DNA from: Desulfofundulus kuznetsovii DSM 6115
Lineage (GTDB): Bacteria > Bacillota > Desulfotomaculia > Desulfotomaculales > Desulfovirgulaceae
DNA length: 64,000 nt
Reading direction: 5' to 3'
Assembly: GCF_000214705.1 (NCBI RefSeq)
Contig: NC_015573.1
Location: 1,511,001-1,575,000 of the forward strand
The translations under genes were made by a program, and so were the position numbers. Below are positions 26,194 to 33,859 of the stretch, piece after piece (the stretch's first letter is position 1; every line of letters starts with the position of its first letter). The notes beneath the pieces are model-generated. The model ran no database searches and was not told the origin of the DNA. It saw nothing but the letters and a program-made list of their open reading frames with translations.

Positions 26194-27195
26194 TTATGTT
26201 TCGGGCTGGAGGTCGTGGAGATCCGGCGGCGCCGTTTCCCTTTCCCCGAAAACCAGGCAGAACACGGCCAGCACGAGGTTGACCGCGGCCAGGAAAAGGT
26301 AAGCCTTGCCGACCGGATTGTTTATCCCTAGCAGGAAATGGAAGCCAGTTAAAAACGCTCCGGCGGTCAGGTAAGCGCGCCCCTTTTTATAATCAAGGGC
26401 CACTCGCTTAAAGACAGACAGGGACGGGAGGGATATGGTTTTTTCCGCCGTTATCTGGCCTGTAGACTCCTTTATTTTTTCTGCCTGGGCCACGAGGTAC
26501 AACAGTTCCTTTTCCGGCACCAGGGCAATGCGGTATTGGCTGCGCAGGGAAGCTACCAGCCGTCTGGTGCTCGGGGCAAATTCCCCGGGGGTAACCAGGA
26601 GGGCGTACTGATAACCCTGCTTTTTCATTGTCCTGACCAGGTTATGCACCGCGGAAACATCCACCGGACTCTGGTCGGCCGGTATAAACTCGACGAGTAC
26701 GGGTACATTACGGTAAGTTGCCTGGATAACTCCGGCCGGTACTTTTTTGTCCCTTTTTCTACCCTTCGGCCGCGCCTGCTCAAACTGGGGCAGGCTTTCC
26801 AGGATCGGCCATAAAAAGGAAGCCAGTTCTTCAGCAGTTCTGGAGTGCTTTAATTTCTCCCGGTACTTTTCAGCTAAAGAGCGTATTCTGCGATAGACGG
26901 TTTCCGTCTGGAACCTTTTCTTTTGGATTTTTGCCGCCAAAAGACCGGTGGAACTTACGAGGGCCAGGGAAAAGGACAGAGCGATCTTACCGGGCCAGAA
27001 CGTGGTTAAAAACATGAAACTCAATAGCCACAATATTAAAAGGGTACCGTAGAAATCCAGCCAGCGGGCAATACAGTTGCGGGTGTCTTCTTTTGGTTTG
27101 ACGTAGTAACGCAAAAGCTCACCCCGCTGGCGGCGTTTTTGCCAGGACCGGTAGGCCAGATACAAGGCGCGGCGGGGAAATTTAAATACTTTCAT
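26194..27195 (-). CDS. Membrane protein with Mrr/restriction-endonuclease-like domain
   Basis: 333 residues. Two membrane spans near residues 50-90 (LILWLLSFMFLTTFWPG, then LSFSLALVSSTGLLAA) and two near the C-terminus (AGAFLTGFHFLLGI, YLFLAAVNLVLAVFCLVFG) enclose a cytoplasmic domain. That domain has VPVLVEFIPADQSPVDVSAVHNLVRTMKKQGYQYALLVTPGEFAPSTRRL, like the Mrr_cat fold but with E and D/Q positions that may not form a complete PD-ExK site. The N-terminus is highly basic. Function unknown; monocistronic. Confidence 0.65.
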   Translation of the reverse strand: MKVFKFPRRALYLAYRSWQKRRQRGELLRYYVKPKEDTRNCIARWLDFYGTLLILWLLSFMFLTTFWPGKIALSFSLALVSSTGLLAAKIQKKRFQTETVYRRIRSLAEKYREKLKHSRTAEELASFLWPILESLPQFEQARPKGRKRDKKVPAGVIQATYRNVPVLVEFIPADQSPVDVSAVHNLVRTMKKQGYQYALLVTPGEFAPSTRRLVASLRSQYRIALVPEKELLYLVAQAEKIKESTGQITAEKTISLPSLSVFKRVALDYKKGRAYLTAGAFLTGFHFLLGINNPVGKAYLFLAAVNLVLAVFCLVFGERETAPPDLHDLQPET

Positions 27196-27332
27196 ACTGC
27201 TCCTCCTTTGAGTTTGTTTTATGGTTTATCATTCTTACGTGTAGGATTGCCATTTTTTGTATATATGATTCCTTAAAGAGGTGAATTTATTAATTCTTCC
27301 CACGGCAAACTATCCTGTAGGAGGTGAAAGCC

Positions 27333-27887
27333 GTGGCCGGCGGGGAAAAGGAGTTGGACGAAAAGTACCGGCAGCTGGACGAGATAATTGAACGCTACGG
27401 CCAGCAAGAGGGACAGCTAATCCGCATCCTGAAAGAGGCTCAGGATATTTTTGGTTACCTCCCGGAGGAAGTGCAAACTTATATTGCCGGCAAGCTGGAC
27501 CTGCCGGTAAGTGAGGTTAATGGGGTGGTCACGTTTTACACCCTCTTTCACACGGAGCCCCGGGGAAAATACGGCATCAATGTCTGCCTGGGAACGGCCT
27601 GCTACGTTCAGGGCGCCCGGGGTATTCTCGACGAGTTCAGGCGACAGCTGGACCTGCACGGGGGCGATACCTCCGCTGACGGTTTATTTACGGTGAAGAG
27701 CACCCGCTGTGTGGGTGCCTGCGGGCTGGCGCCAGTTTTAACGGTTGAGGATGAGGTGTACGGAAAATTTCGACGCCAGGATGTGGCCAGGCTGTTGCGG
27801 AAGTACCGGCGCAGGGAGGTGACTGCCGGTGATCAACGGGCTGAACGACCTGATCGATATCCGGAAGAAACGGCTCCCGGACATTAA
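27333..27887 (+). CDS. NuoE/HydC-like 2Fe-2S thioredoxin-fold subunit
   Basis: About 184 residues. Family features: GQLIRILKEAQDIFGYLP, VNGVVTFYTLF, and the four 2Fe-2S cysteines in NVCLGTACYV and STRCVGACGLAPV. It feeds electrons between a NuoF-type flavoprotein and a partner. GTG 27333 is favoured because TAGGAGG lies 8 nt before it; GTG 27324 would overlap that site. Overlaps the NuoF-like gene by 59 nt. Confidence 0.88.
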   Translation: MAGGEKELDEKYRQLDEIIERYGQQEGQLIRILKEAQDIFGYLPEEVQTYIAGKLDLPVSEVNGVVTFYTLFHTEPRGKYGINVCLGTACYVQGARGILDEFRRQLDLHGGDTSADGLFTVKSTRCVGACGLAPVLTVEDEVYGKFRRQDVARLLRKYRRREVTAGDQRAERPDRYPEETAPGH

Positions 27888-29697
27888 CGCCCGCAGGGAA
27901 AAGCCGGGGGCGGCCCCCGGCTGGCAGGTGCTGGTCTGTACCGGTACGGGTTGCACCTCTTCGGCCAGCCACCAGGTGAGGGAGGAGCTGGCCAGGCAGG
28001 TTCAGTTAAAGAAGGTCCAGGCCCGGGTGTTCAGGACCGGTTGTTTTGGTTTTTGTAAAATGGGACCCCTGGTGGTTATTTACCCCGGGCAAACTCTTTA
28101 TTGTTTGGTAAAAAAAGAAGATGTTGCCGAAATTGTGGAAAAACATTTGCTGGAAGGTCAGGTAGTGGAACGCCTCCTCTATGAAGAACCGGCTTCCGGG
28201 GAAAGAAAGCGACGCCTTTCAGATATCCGGTTTTTCCGCGCCCAACACCGGGTAGCCCTGCGCAATTGCGGTCTGATCAACCCCGAGGATATTACAGAAT
28301 ATATAGCATGTGAGGGCTATTTTGCCCTGGCCGATGTCCTGCTAAATTGGACGCCGGTCCAGGTGGTGGATGCTATTAAGCGATCCGGTTTGCGGGGACG
28401 GGGCGGTGCGGGTTTTCCCACCGGCCGCAAATGGGAGCTGGCGGCAGCCGCGGAGGGGCCGGTAAAATACGTGGTTTGTAATGCGGACGAGGGGGATCCC
28501 GGGGCGTTCATGGACCGGAGTATTCTCGAGGGGGACCCCCACAGCGTGCTGGAAGCCATGGCCATTGCCGGCTATGCCATTGGGGCCCGGGAAGGTTATA
28601 TTTACGTGCGGGCAGAGTATCCCATTGCCGTGGACCGGTTGGAACGGGCTATTGCCCAGGCCCGGCAGTATGGATTACTGGGGCGGCGCATATTCAATAC
28701 TAATTTTGACTTTGACATCGACCTGCGCCTGGGTGCCGGCGCCTTTGTTTGCGGCGAGGAGACCGCCCTTTTGCGTTCGGCCGCTGGCGAGCGGGGTGAA
28801 CCCCGCCCCCGCCCCCCCTACCCTGCCCAGTGCGGTCTGTGGGGAAAGCCCACCCTGCTGAATAATGTGGAAACCTACGCCAATGTGCCGGTGATCATTC
28901 GCGAAGGGCCCGCCTGGTTTGCCTCCCTCGGTACGGAAAACAGCCGGGGAACCAAGGTCTTTTCCCTGGCCGGCAAGGTCCTGAATACCGGTTTGATTGA
29001 GGTGCCTATGGGAACTACATTACGTACTGTAGTTTTTGACATTGGTGGGGGGATTCCCGAAGGTCGGCAATTCAAGGCGGTACAAACCGGCGGCCCCTCC
29101 GGGGGATGTATTCCGGAACGTTACCTGGATACGCCCATTGACTACGAATCCTTAAAGCAGCTGGGCTCCATGATGGGTTCCGGAGGCATGATCGTTCTGG
29201 ACGAAACCGATTGCGTTGTAGACATTGCCAAGTTTTACCTGCAGTTTAGCCAGGATGAATCCTGCGGCCAGTGCACTCCCTGCAGGGTGGGAACCAGGCG
29301 TATGCTGGAAATTCTGGAACGGATCACCCAGGGAAAAGGGGAAATGGAAGATCTTAACGAACTGGAAGAACTTTCCCGGGAGGTTATGGACGCATCACTG
29401 TGCGGTCTGGGCCAGACTGCGCCCAACCCTGTTCTTTCTACCTTAAAATACTTCCGGGACGAATATGAGGCCCACATCAGGGATAAGCGCTGTCCCGCCG
29501 GAGTCTGCCGGGCATTGTTGGACTACGTAATAGATGAAGAAAAATGCGTTGCCTGCGGCTTGTGTGCCCGGGAATGTGTCGCTAAAGCCATTATGGGGGA
29601 AAAGAAAGGTAAGCCTTATTTTATTGACCGGCAGAAATGTTTGAAATGCGGGGCCTGTTTGGCCCGCTGCCCCAAGGGAGCTATTTATACCGCTTGA
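27829..29697 (+). CDS. NuoF/HydB-like NADH-binding flavoprotein with ferredoxin domains
   Basis: 622 residues. Residues 1-110: thioredoxin-like 2Fe-2S domain (VCTGTGCTSSASH, TGCFGFCKMGPLV). 130-530: NuoF core with NADH/FMN motifs GLRGRGGAGFPTGRKW and CNADEGDPGAFMDR, and the 4Fe-4S site SCGQCTPCRVGT. C-terminus: two 4Fe-4S motifs (CVACGLCARECV, CLKCGACLARCP). This is the domain order of HydB/HndC of bifurcating hydrogenases and NADH-dependent formate dehydrogenases. The catalytic subunit is not next door, so the partner is encoded elsewhere. GTG start with GGGAGGTGA upstream. Confidence 0.9.
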   Translation: MINGLNDLIDIRKKRLPDINARREKPGAAPGWQVLVCTGTGCTSSASHQVREELARQVQLKKVQARVFRTGCFGFCKMGPLVVIYPGQTLYCLVKKEDVAEIVEKHLLEGQVVERLLYEEPASGERKRRLSDIRFFRAQHRVALRNCGLINPEDITEYIACEGYFALADVLLNWTPVQVVDAIKRSGLRGRGGAGFPTGRKWELAAAAEGPVKYVVCNADEGDPGAFMDRSILEGDPHSVLEAMAIAGYAIGAREGYIYVRAEYPIAVDRLERAIAQARQYGLLGRRIFNTNFDFDIDLRLGAGAFVCGEETALLRSAAGERGEPRPRPPYPAQCGLWGKPTLLNNVETYANVPVIIREGPAWFASLGTENSRGTKVFSLAGKVLNTGLIEVPMGTTLRTVVFDIGGGIPEGRQFKAVQTGGPSGGCIPERYLDTPIDYESLKQLGSMMGSGGMIVLDETDCVVDIAKFYLQFSQDESCGQCTPCRVGTRRMLEILERITQGKGEMEDLNELEELSREVMDASLCGLGQTAPNPVLSTLKYFRDEYEAHIRDKRCPAGVCRALLDYVIDEEKCVACGLCARECVAKAIMGEKKGKPYFIDRQKCLKCGACLARCPKGAIYTA

Positions 29698-29701
29698 GCA
29701 G

Positions 29702-29732
29702 GGGACGGGTGCATTTTCAATGTGCCTGTCCC
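29702..29732 (+). terminator. Terminator after the NuoEF-like pair
   Basis: GGGACGGGTGCA / TGTGCCTGTCCC stem with wobble pairs, followed by TTGTATTT. Confidence 0.5.
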
Positions 29733-29913
29733 TTGTATTTCTGGCAGGAAAGATTGGCTTGCTATTTCGGACAAAAAAGGGTTATAATGAGTTAGTCTAA
29801 AGAGAGAGGTCAGGTTGGCCGCGGTGAGAGGCGGCGATTGGGAAAATTTATTTAATATCAAATACCTTGTTTTACAATTAACTTAACTACTGGGAAGAGG
29901 GGATACAAAAATT

Positions 29914-30684
29914 ATGGCCAATGAAAAACCGTTTCTGAGCAGTGACAGCAAGTTTCACTTTTCCTGTCATCCGGGACTTTCCTGTTTCACCCACTGTTGC
30001 CGGGATGTAAACATTTATCTCTCACCTTTTGACGTCCTGCGCATGCGCAAACGGCTGGGACTTTCCTCGGGGGAATTTCTGGATCGTTATACCGTCTCAT
30101 TGATTGGGGAAGGAACCGGCTTACCCGTGGTACTCTTGAAAATGGATGAAGAACAGGATAAAAAGTGCCCCTTTGTAACTTCCCGGGGATGTAAGATCTA
30201 TGAGGATCGCCCCTGGGCGTGTCGCATGTTTCCTTTAGACAGGTGTTCCGAATACGATCAGTTCACTATCTTAACTGACCCGTCCCGTTGCCGGGGCCTG
30301 GAAGAGCCTCAAGAACTGTACGTTGAAGATTATCTCAGGGAGCAGGGACTGTTCATCTATGAGGATGTAGAGGCCATCTTCAAGCTGCTTTCCAACAGCC
30401 CCCGGGTGCTGAACGAAAAGGTGGCCAACCCGCGCATTATCCAGATGTATTATATGGCCTGTTATGATCTGGACAAGTTCAGGCAGTTTATCTTTGAAAG
30501 CAGATTCCTGGATGTTTTTGAAGTGGAGCCGGAGGTCGTGGAACGGATCAAGACAGACGACCTGGAATTGTTGCAGTTCGGGTTTAGATGGCTGCAATTT
30601 GGCATGGTGATGGGAGACGCCCTGAAAATCAAGGAGGAGGCTCTCCAGGAAGCTAAAAGGAAACAGGCCGCCCGTGAGGGCTAA
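29914..30684 (+). CDS. YkgJ-family cysteine-cluster protein
   Basis: 256 residues. N-terminal metal-binding pattern FSCHPGLSCFTHCCRDVNIYLSPFDVLRM and later CPFVTSRGCKIYEDRPWACRMFPL: the Cys arrangement of the YkgJ/FliB-like (UPF0153) family, thought to bind zinc or an Fe-S cluster. The C-terminal half is alpha-helical and not recognised. Own transcription unit; a TATAAT lies at 29783-29788 without a good -35. Confidence 0.8.
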   Translation: MANEKPFLSSDSKFHFSCHPGLSCFTHCCRDVNIYLSPFDVLRMRKRLGLSSGEFLDRYTVSLIGEGTGLPVVLLKMDEEQDKKCPFVTSRGCKIYEDRPWACRMFPLDRCSEYDQFTILTDPSRCRGLEEPQELYVEDYLREQGLFIYEDVEAIFKLLSNSPRVLNEKVANPRIIQMYYMACYDLDKFRQFIFESRFLDVFEVEPEVVERIKTDDLELLQFGFRWLQFGMVMGDALKIKEEALQEAKRKQAAREG

Positions 30685-30701
30685 AGGATTGTGCGCATAA
30701 A

Positions 30702-30729
30702 TTAACCCCGGCAAGATTTCCGGGGTTAA
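30702..30729. terminator. Convergent bidirectional terminator
   Basis: Perfect 10-bp stem TTAACCCCGG / CCGGGGTTAA between the YkgJ gene (+) and the nitrilase gene (-), overlapping the nitrilase stop codon. A/T-rich flanks on both sides. Confidence 0.65.
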
Positions 30730-31568
30730 TTTGTTAACTGGGTATTTACTAATAACTGGTATAACTCCGGTCTCCTGGACTGCAGGTAAAAGCTGTGGCG
30801 CATACTGGTAGCCTCATTGTGGCGGATGGTATTGATGAGCCGGGAGTCCAGGTCAACCACCAGCAACCCTTCCTTTCCCCGAAAATCTTCGGCCACCACA
30901 TTGCCCTTGGGATCAATAACCAGCGCTCCGCCACAGAATTCCTGGTTTTCCCCGGTCGGCCCCACCAGGTTGCAGGCCGCTACGAACACGCTGTTATCGT
31001 AGGCCCGGGCAGAGAGATACTTGAGCCAGATATCCCTCCGGTCCCCCACAATAGTAGGTGAGGCGTGAGGAGCAAAAATAATTTCTGCTCCCTGTAATGA
31101 GAGCACAGTGGTAACTTCAGGGAAATGCAAGTCCCAGCAAATTTCCACACCGAACCGGGCTTTTTCCGTTTCAAAAACCGGCAGCTGATCGCCGGGGGTG
31201 AAATGTGGTTTCTCGCTCCTGCCCAAATGGGTTTTGCGGTATTTATCCACCTGGCCGTTGGGGTATGCTACCACCTGGGTGATGTAGGGTTTCTCGCAGC
31301 CGGAGGTTTCCGCCAGCCCGGCCAGTATGACCATGTTAAAGGAGCGGGCCAGCTGGCTGATGTGGTTCGTGCTTTCCCCGGGAATGGGTTCGGCAAATTC
31401 CCGTGCCCTTTCCCGGTTATACCCCTGCACGCATAGCTCGGGGAAGAGAATCATCTCCACCTTCCTGCCGGCCGCTTCCTCCACAAAGGCAGCTATTTTC
31501 TCCCGGTTCTTTTTTACGTCGCCAATGGTTACTTGCATTTGAACCAGGGCAATGCGCAGATCTTTCAT
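30726..31568 (-). CDS. Carbon-nitrogen hydrolase (nitrilase superfamily)
   Basis: 280 residues with the Glu-Lys-Cys triad: LFPELCVQGYN (Glu), YRKTHLGRSEK (Lys) and GVEICWDLHFPE (Cys). Cleaves amide or nitrile C-N bonds; substrate not predictable. Typical family length. 25 nt after the oxoacid oxidoreductase subunit on the same strand, so probably co-transcribed. Confidence 0.88.
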   Translation of the reverse strand: MKDLRIALVQMQVTIGDVKKNREKIAAFVEEAAGRKVEMILFPELCVQGYNRERAREFAEPIPGESTNHISQLARSFNMVILAGLAETSGCEKPYITQVVAYPNGQVDKYRKTHLGRSEKPHFTPGDQLPVFETEKARFGVEICWDLHFPEVTTVLSLQGAEIIFAPHASPTIVGDRRDIWLKYLSARAYDNSVFVAACNLVGPTGENQEFCGGALVIDPKGNVVAEDFRGKEGLLVVDLDSRLINTIRHNEATSMRHSFYLQSRRPELYQLLVNTQLTN

Positions 31569-31593
31569 TTTTCTCTCCTAACACCCCCCACCA

Positions 31594-32364
31594 TTATATT
31601 TCTGCCTTTTCCCTCGTTTCCCTACCTTTCCCCGGAACCTTTATTTCACCTATCTTAAAAAATTTGGGCATGACCTCTTCGATATATTTCCATGTTTCTT
31701 CCGCATTGGTTCGCCAGTTGGTGGGGCAGGAAGATAAAGCTTCCACAAAGGAAAAGCCATTTCCGGCCATCTGGTTTTCCAAAGCCTTTTTTAAGTAGCC
31801 CTTCAACTGGCGCAGGTTGGCTATGGTACCCCGGGCCACGTAGGCTCCTTCCCGGGTGATGGCAGCAACCATCTCCGGTCCTAGCATGGGGTAGCCCGTT
31901 TTCAGGGGGTCCCGGCCGTAGGGGCTGGTTTCCGTTTTCTGGTCCGGCATGGTGGTGGGAGCCATCTGGCCGCCGGTCATGGCATAGACGGTGTTGTTGG
32001 CCAGAATCACAGTGATTTTCTCATTGCGTACCGCGGCGTTGACCAGGTGCTGGGAGCCGATGGCATAACCGCCCCCGTCCCCCATATAGGCGATACAGAT
32101 TAGCTCCGGCCGCGCCCTTTTGATGCCCGTCATGACCGGGGTGGTGCGCCCGTGGTGGGTTTGCACGGTATCGAGGTTAAAAAAGTCCCAGGACAGCAGG
32201 GAGCACCCGATGTCACAGCCAAAGACGGCCCGATCCTGAATGCCCAGCTCATCAATGGCATCTCCCAGGGCTTTCAGGACCAGGCCATGGCCGCAACCGG
32301 GGCAGAATTTGTGGGGTTTGGTATCCACCCGCCAGCATTTAGGCATTACCGGTTGTACACTCAT
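31594..32364 (-). CDS. 2-oxoacid:ferredoxin oxidoreductase beta subunit (thiamine diphosphate-binding)
   Basis: 256 residues. FCPGCGHGLVLKAL at the N-terminus, ThDP/Mg motif IAYMGDGGGYAIGSQHLVNAA with NNTVYAMTGGQMAPTT, and the C-terminal ALSSCPTNW motif. It would oxidise a 2-oxoacid to acyl-CoA with reduction of ferredoxin. An alpha subunit and ferredoxin (delta) subunit are normally adjacent; neither is found. The 227 bp upstream is too short and full of stops. Confidence 0.88.
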   Translation of the reverse strand: MSVQPVMPKCWRVDTKPHKFCPGCGHGLVLKALGDAIDELGIQDRAVFGCDIGCSLLSWDFFNLDTVQTHHGRTTPVMTGIKRARPELICIAYMGDGGGYAIGSQHLVNAAVRNEKITVILANNTVYAMTGGQMAPTTMPDQKTETSPYGRDPLKTGYPMLGPEMVAAITREGAYVARGTIANLRQLKGYLKKALENQMAGNGFSFVEALSSCPTNWRTNAEETWKYIEEVMPKFFKIGEIKVPGKGRETREKAEI

Positions 32365-32591
32365 GGGTAAACTACCTCCAGGGGGAAAGTTTAAAAGCTA
32401 TGCGTTGGGTCAAATCTCTTAGACCAAGGCAGGGTCCCAGTTCAGCGCTGGAGAACAACGCCCCGCCTTATGACAGGTCAGCTTTACTTTCCTTTCCAGA
32501 TATAGTGTGTACACCGGTAATGCCTTTTATTAATAACTATGGTAATGTCGCATAAGCTTTGATACAAAAAGGGGACAAACTACACCCATTA

Positions 32592-33059
32592 TTACTGCAG
32601 AGTTTTAACCAGCTCGACGATCACTGCCTCCTCTTCACAGTTGGGGAACTTGGGGCAGTTGATGCACTCCTTCCACACCTTCTGGGGTAGCTTTTCCTTG
32701 GGGATGGGCTGGAAACCGCACTTGATAAAAAAGCCCGACTGGTAAGTGAGGGCAAAAACCCGGGGAAGCCCCAGTTCCCGAGCTTCCTCGAGAAAAGATT
32801 GGACTAGGCGGCGCCCAATGCCCCGGCGGGTGTAACGAGGGTCTACTGCCAGGGCGCGGATTTCCGCCAGGTCTTCCCAGATGATGTGCAGGGAGCCAGC
32901 GCCTATAATCTGCCCTTTTTCCTCGGCTACCGTAAATTCCCTTACGGCCTCATACAGAGCGGAGCGGGGACGGGCCAGCATCAGTCCCTGGTCCGCGTAA
33001 TAATTGATTAACCTGTGTACCGATTCCATATCGGTAATTCTGGCCTTGCGAATGTTCAT
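32592..33059 (-). CDS. GNAT N-acetyltransferase (clostridial ArgA-like)
   Basis: 155 residues from ATG 33059; in-frame codons further upstream overlap purQ. Acetyl-CoA site ALAVDPRYTRRGIGRRLVQSF and C-terminal QSGFFIKCGFQPIPKEKLPQKVWKECINCPKFPNCEE match the short N-acetylglutamate synthase-like family of Clostridia, which starts arginine synthesis. 20 nt after purQ. The arginine role is by family only. Confidence 0.75.
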   Translation of the reverse strand: MNIRKARITDMESVHRLINYYADQGLMLARPRSALYEAVREFTVAEEKGQIIGAGSLHIIWEDLAEIRALAVDPRYTRRGIGRRLVQSFLEEARELGLPRVFALTYQSGFFIKCGFQPIPKEKLPQKVWKECINCPKFPNCEEEAVIVELVKTLQ

Positions 33060-33079
33060 CCTTTTCGGTTCTCCTCTTC

Positions 33080-33859
33080 TCACATCTCTTGAGCATAAAC
33101 CACAGCGTTGCGGAAAATGGGCAGGCCGTGGGGTTCGTGGAATTGCCGGCGCCGCCAGTTGGGGTGCTGGGTGAAATCCACGAAACGTTCCGGATGGGGC
33201 ATTAGCCCCAGCACCCGTCCGCTGGGATCGCAAATGCCGGCAATAGCGGCCAGAGAGCCATTGGGGTTGTGGGGATAAATGCTGGTGGGGTCACCGTTGC
33301 TGGTGGCGTAACGGAAAACCACCTGCTTGCCCGCTTCGATGCCGGCCAGAGTCTGGGCATCGGTATAAAATTTGCCTTCCCCGTGGGCGGCCTGGAGATG
33401 CAATACCCTGCCGGCCAGTCCCCGCGTAAAGATACAGGGCGTGTCTTCCACCCGCAGGTGAACCCAGCGGCACTCAAAGCGGCCGCTGTCGTTGTGCATG
33501 AGGGTGGTCCTGATGTCCCCCATTTTAGCTGCAGGCAGAAGTCCGGTACGGACGAGCACCTGAAAACCGTTGCAAATCCCCAGCACCGGCTTGCCGCTGT
33601 CCACAAATTCCTGTAACTGTTCCATTAGGAAAGAGGTCAGTTCCACGGCCAGTATTTTGCCCGAGTGCACGTCATCCCCGTAGGAAAAGCCACCGGGAAT
33701 AACCAGGATCTGATACTCGGTGAGCTTTTTCTCTCCTGCCCGGAGCTGGTTGACGTGTACCAGATGGGGGTCCCCCCCCGCCCGTTCAAAGGCATAAGCG
33801 GTTTCCCGGTCGCAGTTGGTACCATCGGTACGCAAAATACACACCTGCGGTTTTTTCAT
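33080..33859 (-). CDS. purQ: Phosphoribosylformylglycinamidine synthase, glutaminase subunit PurQ
   Basis: 259 residues, class I glutamine amidotransferase: nucleophile Cys in VLGICNGFQVL, and HPE near the C-terminus (LMPHPERFVDFTQ). It hydrolyses glutamine to supply ammonia to PurL. Somewhat longer than the Bacillus protein. Overlaps the PurL gene by 4 nt. Confidence 0.93.
   Translation of the reverse strand: MKKPQVCILRTDGTNCDRETAYAFERAGGDPHLVHVNQLRAGEKKLTEYQILVIPGGFSYGDDVHSGKILAVELTSFLMEQLQEFVDSGKPVLGICNGFQVLVRTGLLPAAKMGDIRTTLMHNDSGRFECRWVHLRVEDTPCIFTRGLAGRVLHLQAAHGEGKFYTDAQTLAGIEAGKQVVFRYATSNGDPTSIYPHNPNGSLAAIAGICDPSGRVLGLMPHPERFVDFTQHPNWRRRQFHEPHGLPIFRNAVVYAQEM

Noticed and set aside
32365-32591. 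Remnant of an oxoacid oxidoreductase alpha subunit or a T-box leader
   Set aside because: All frames contain stops with no alpha-subunit motif, and the T-box sequence is absent.
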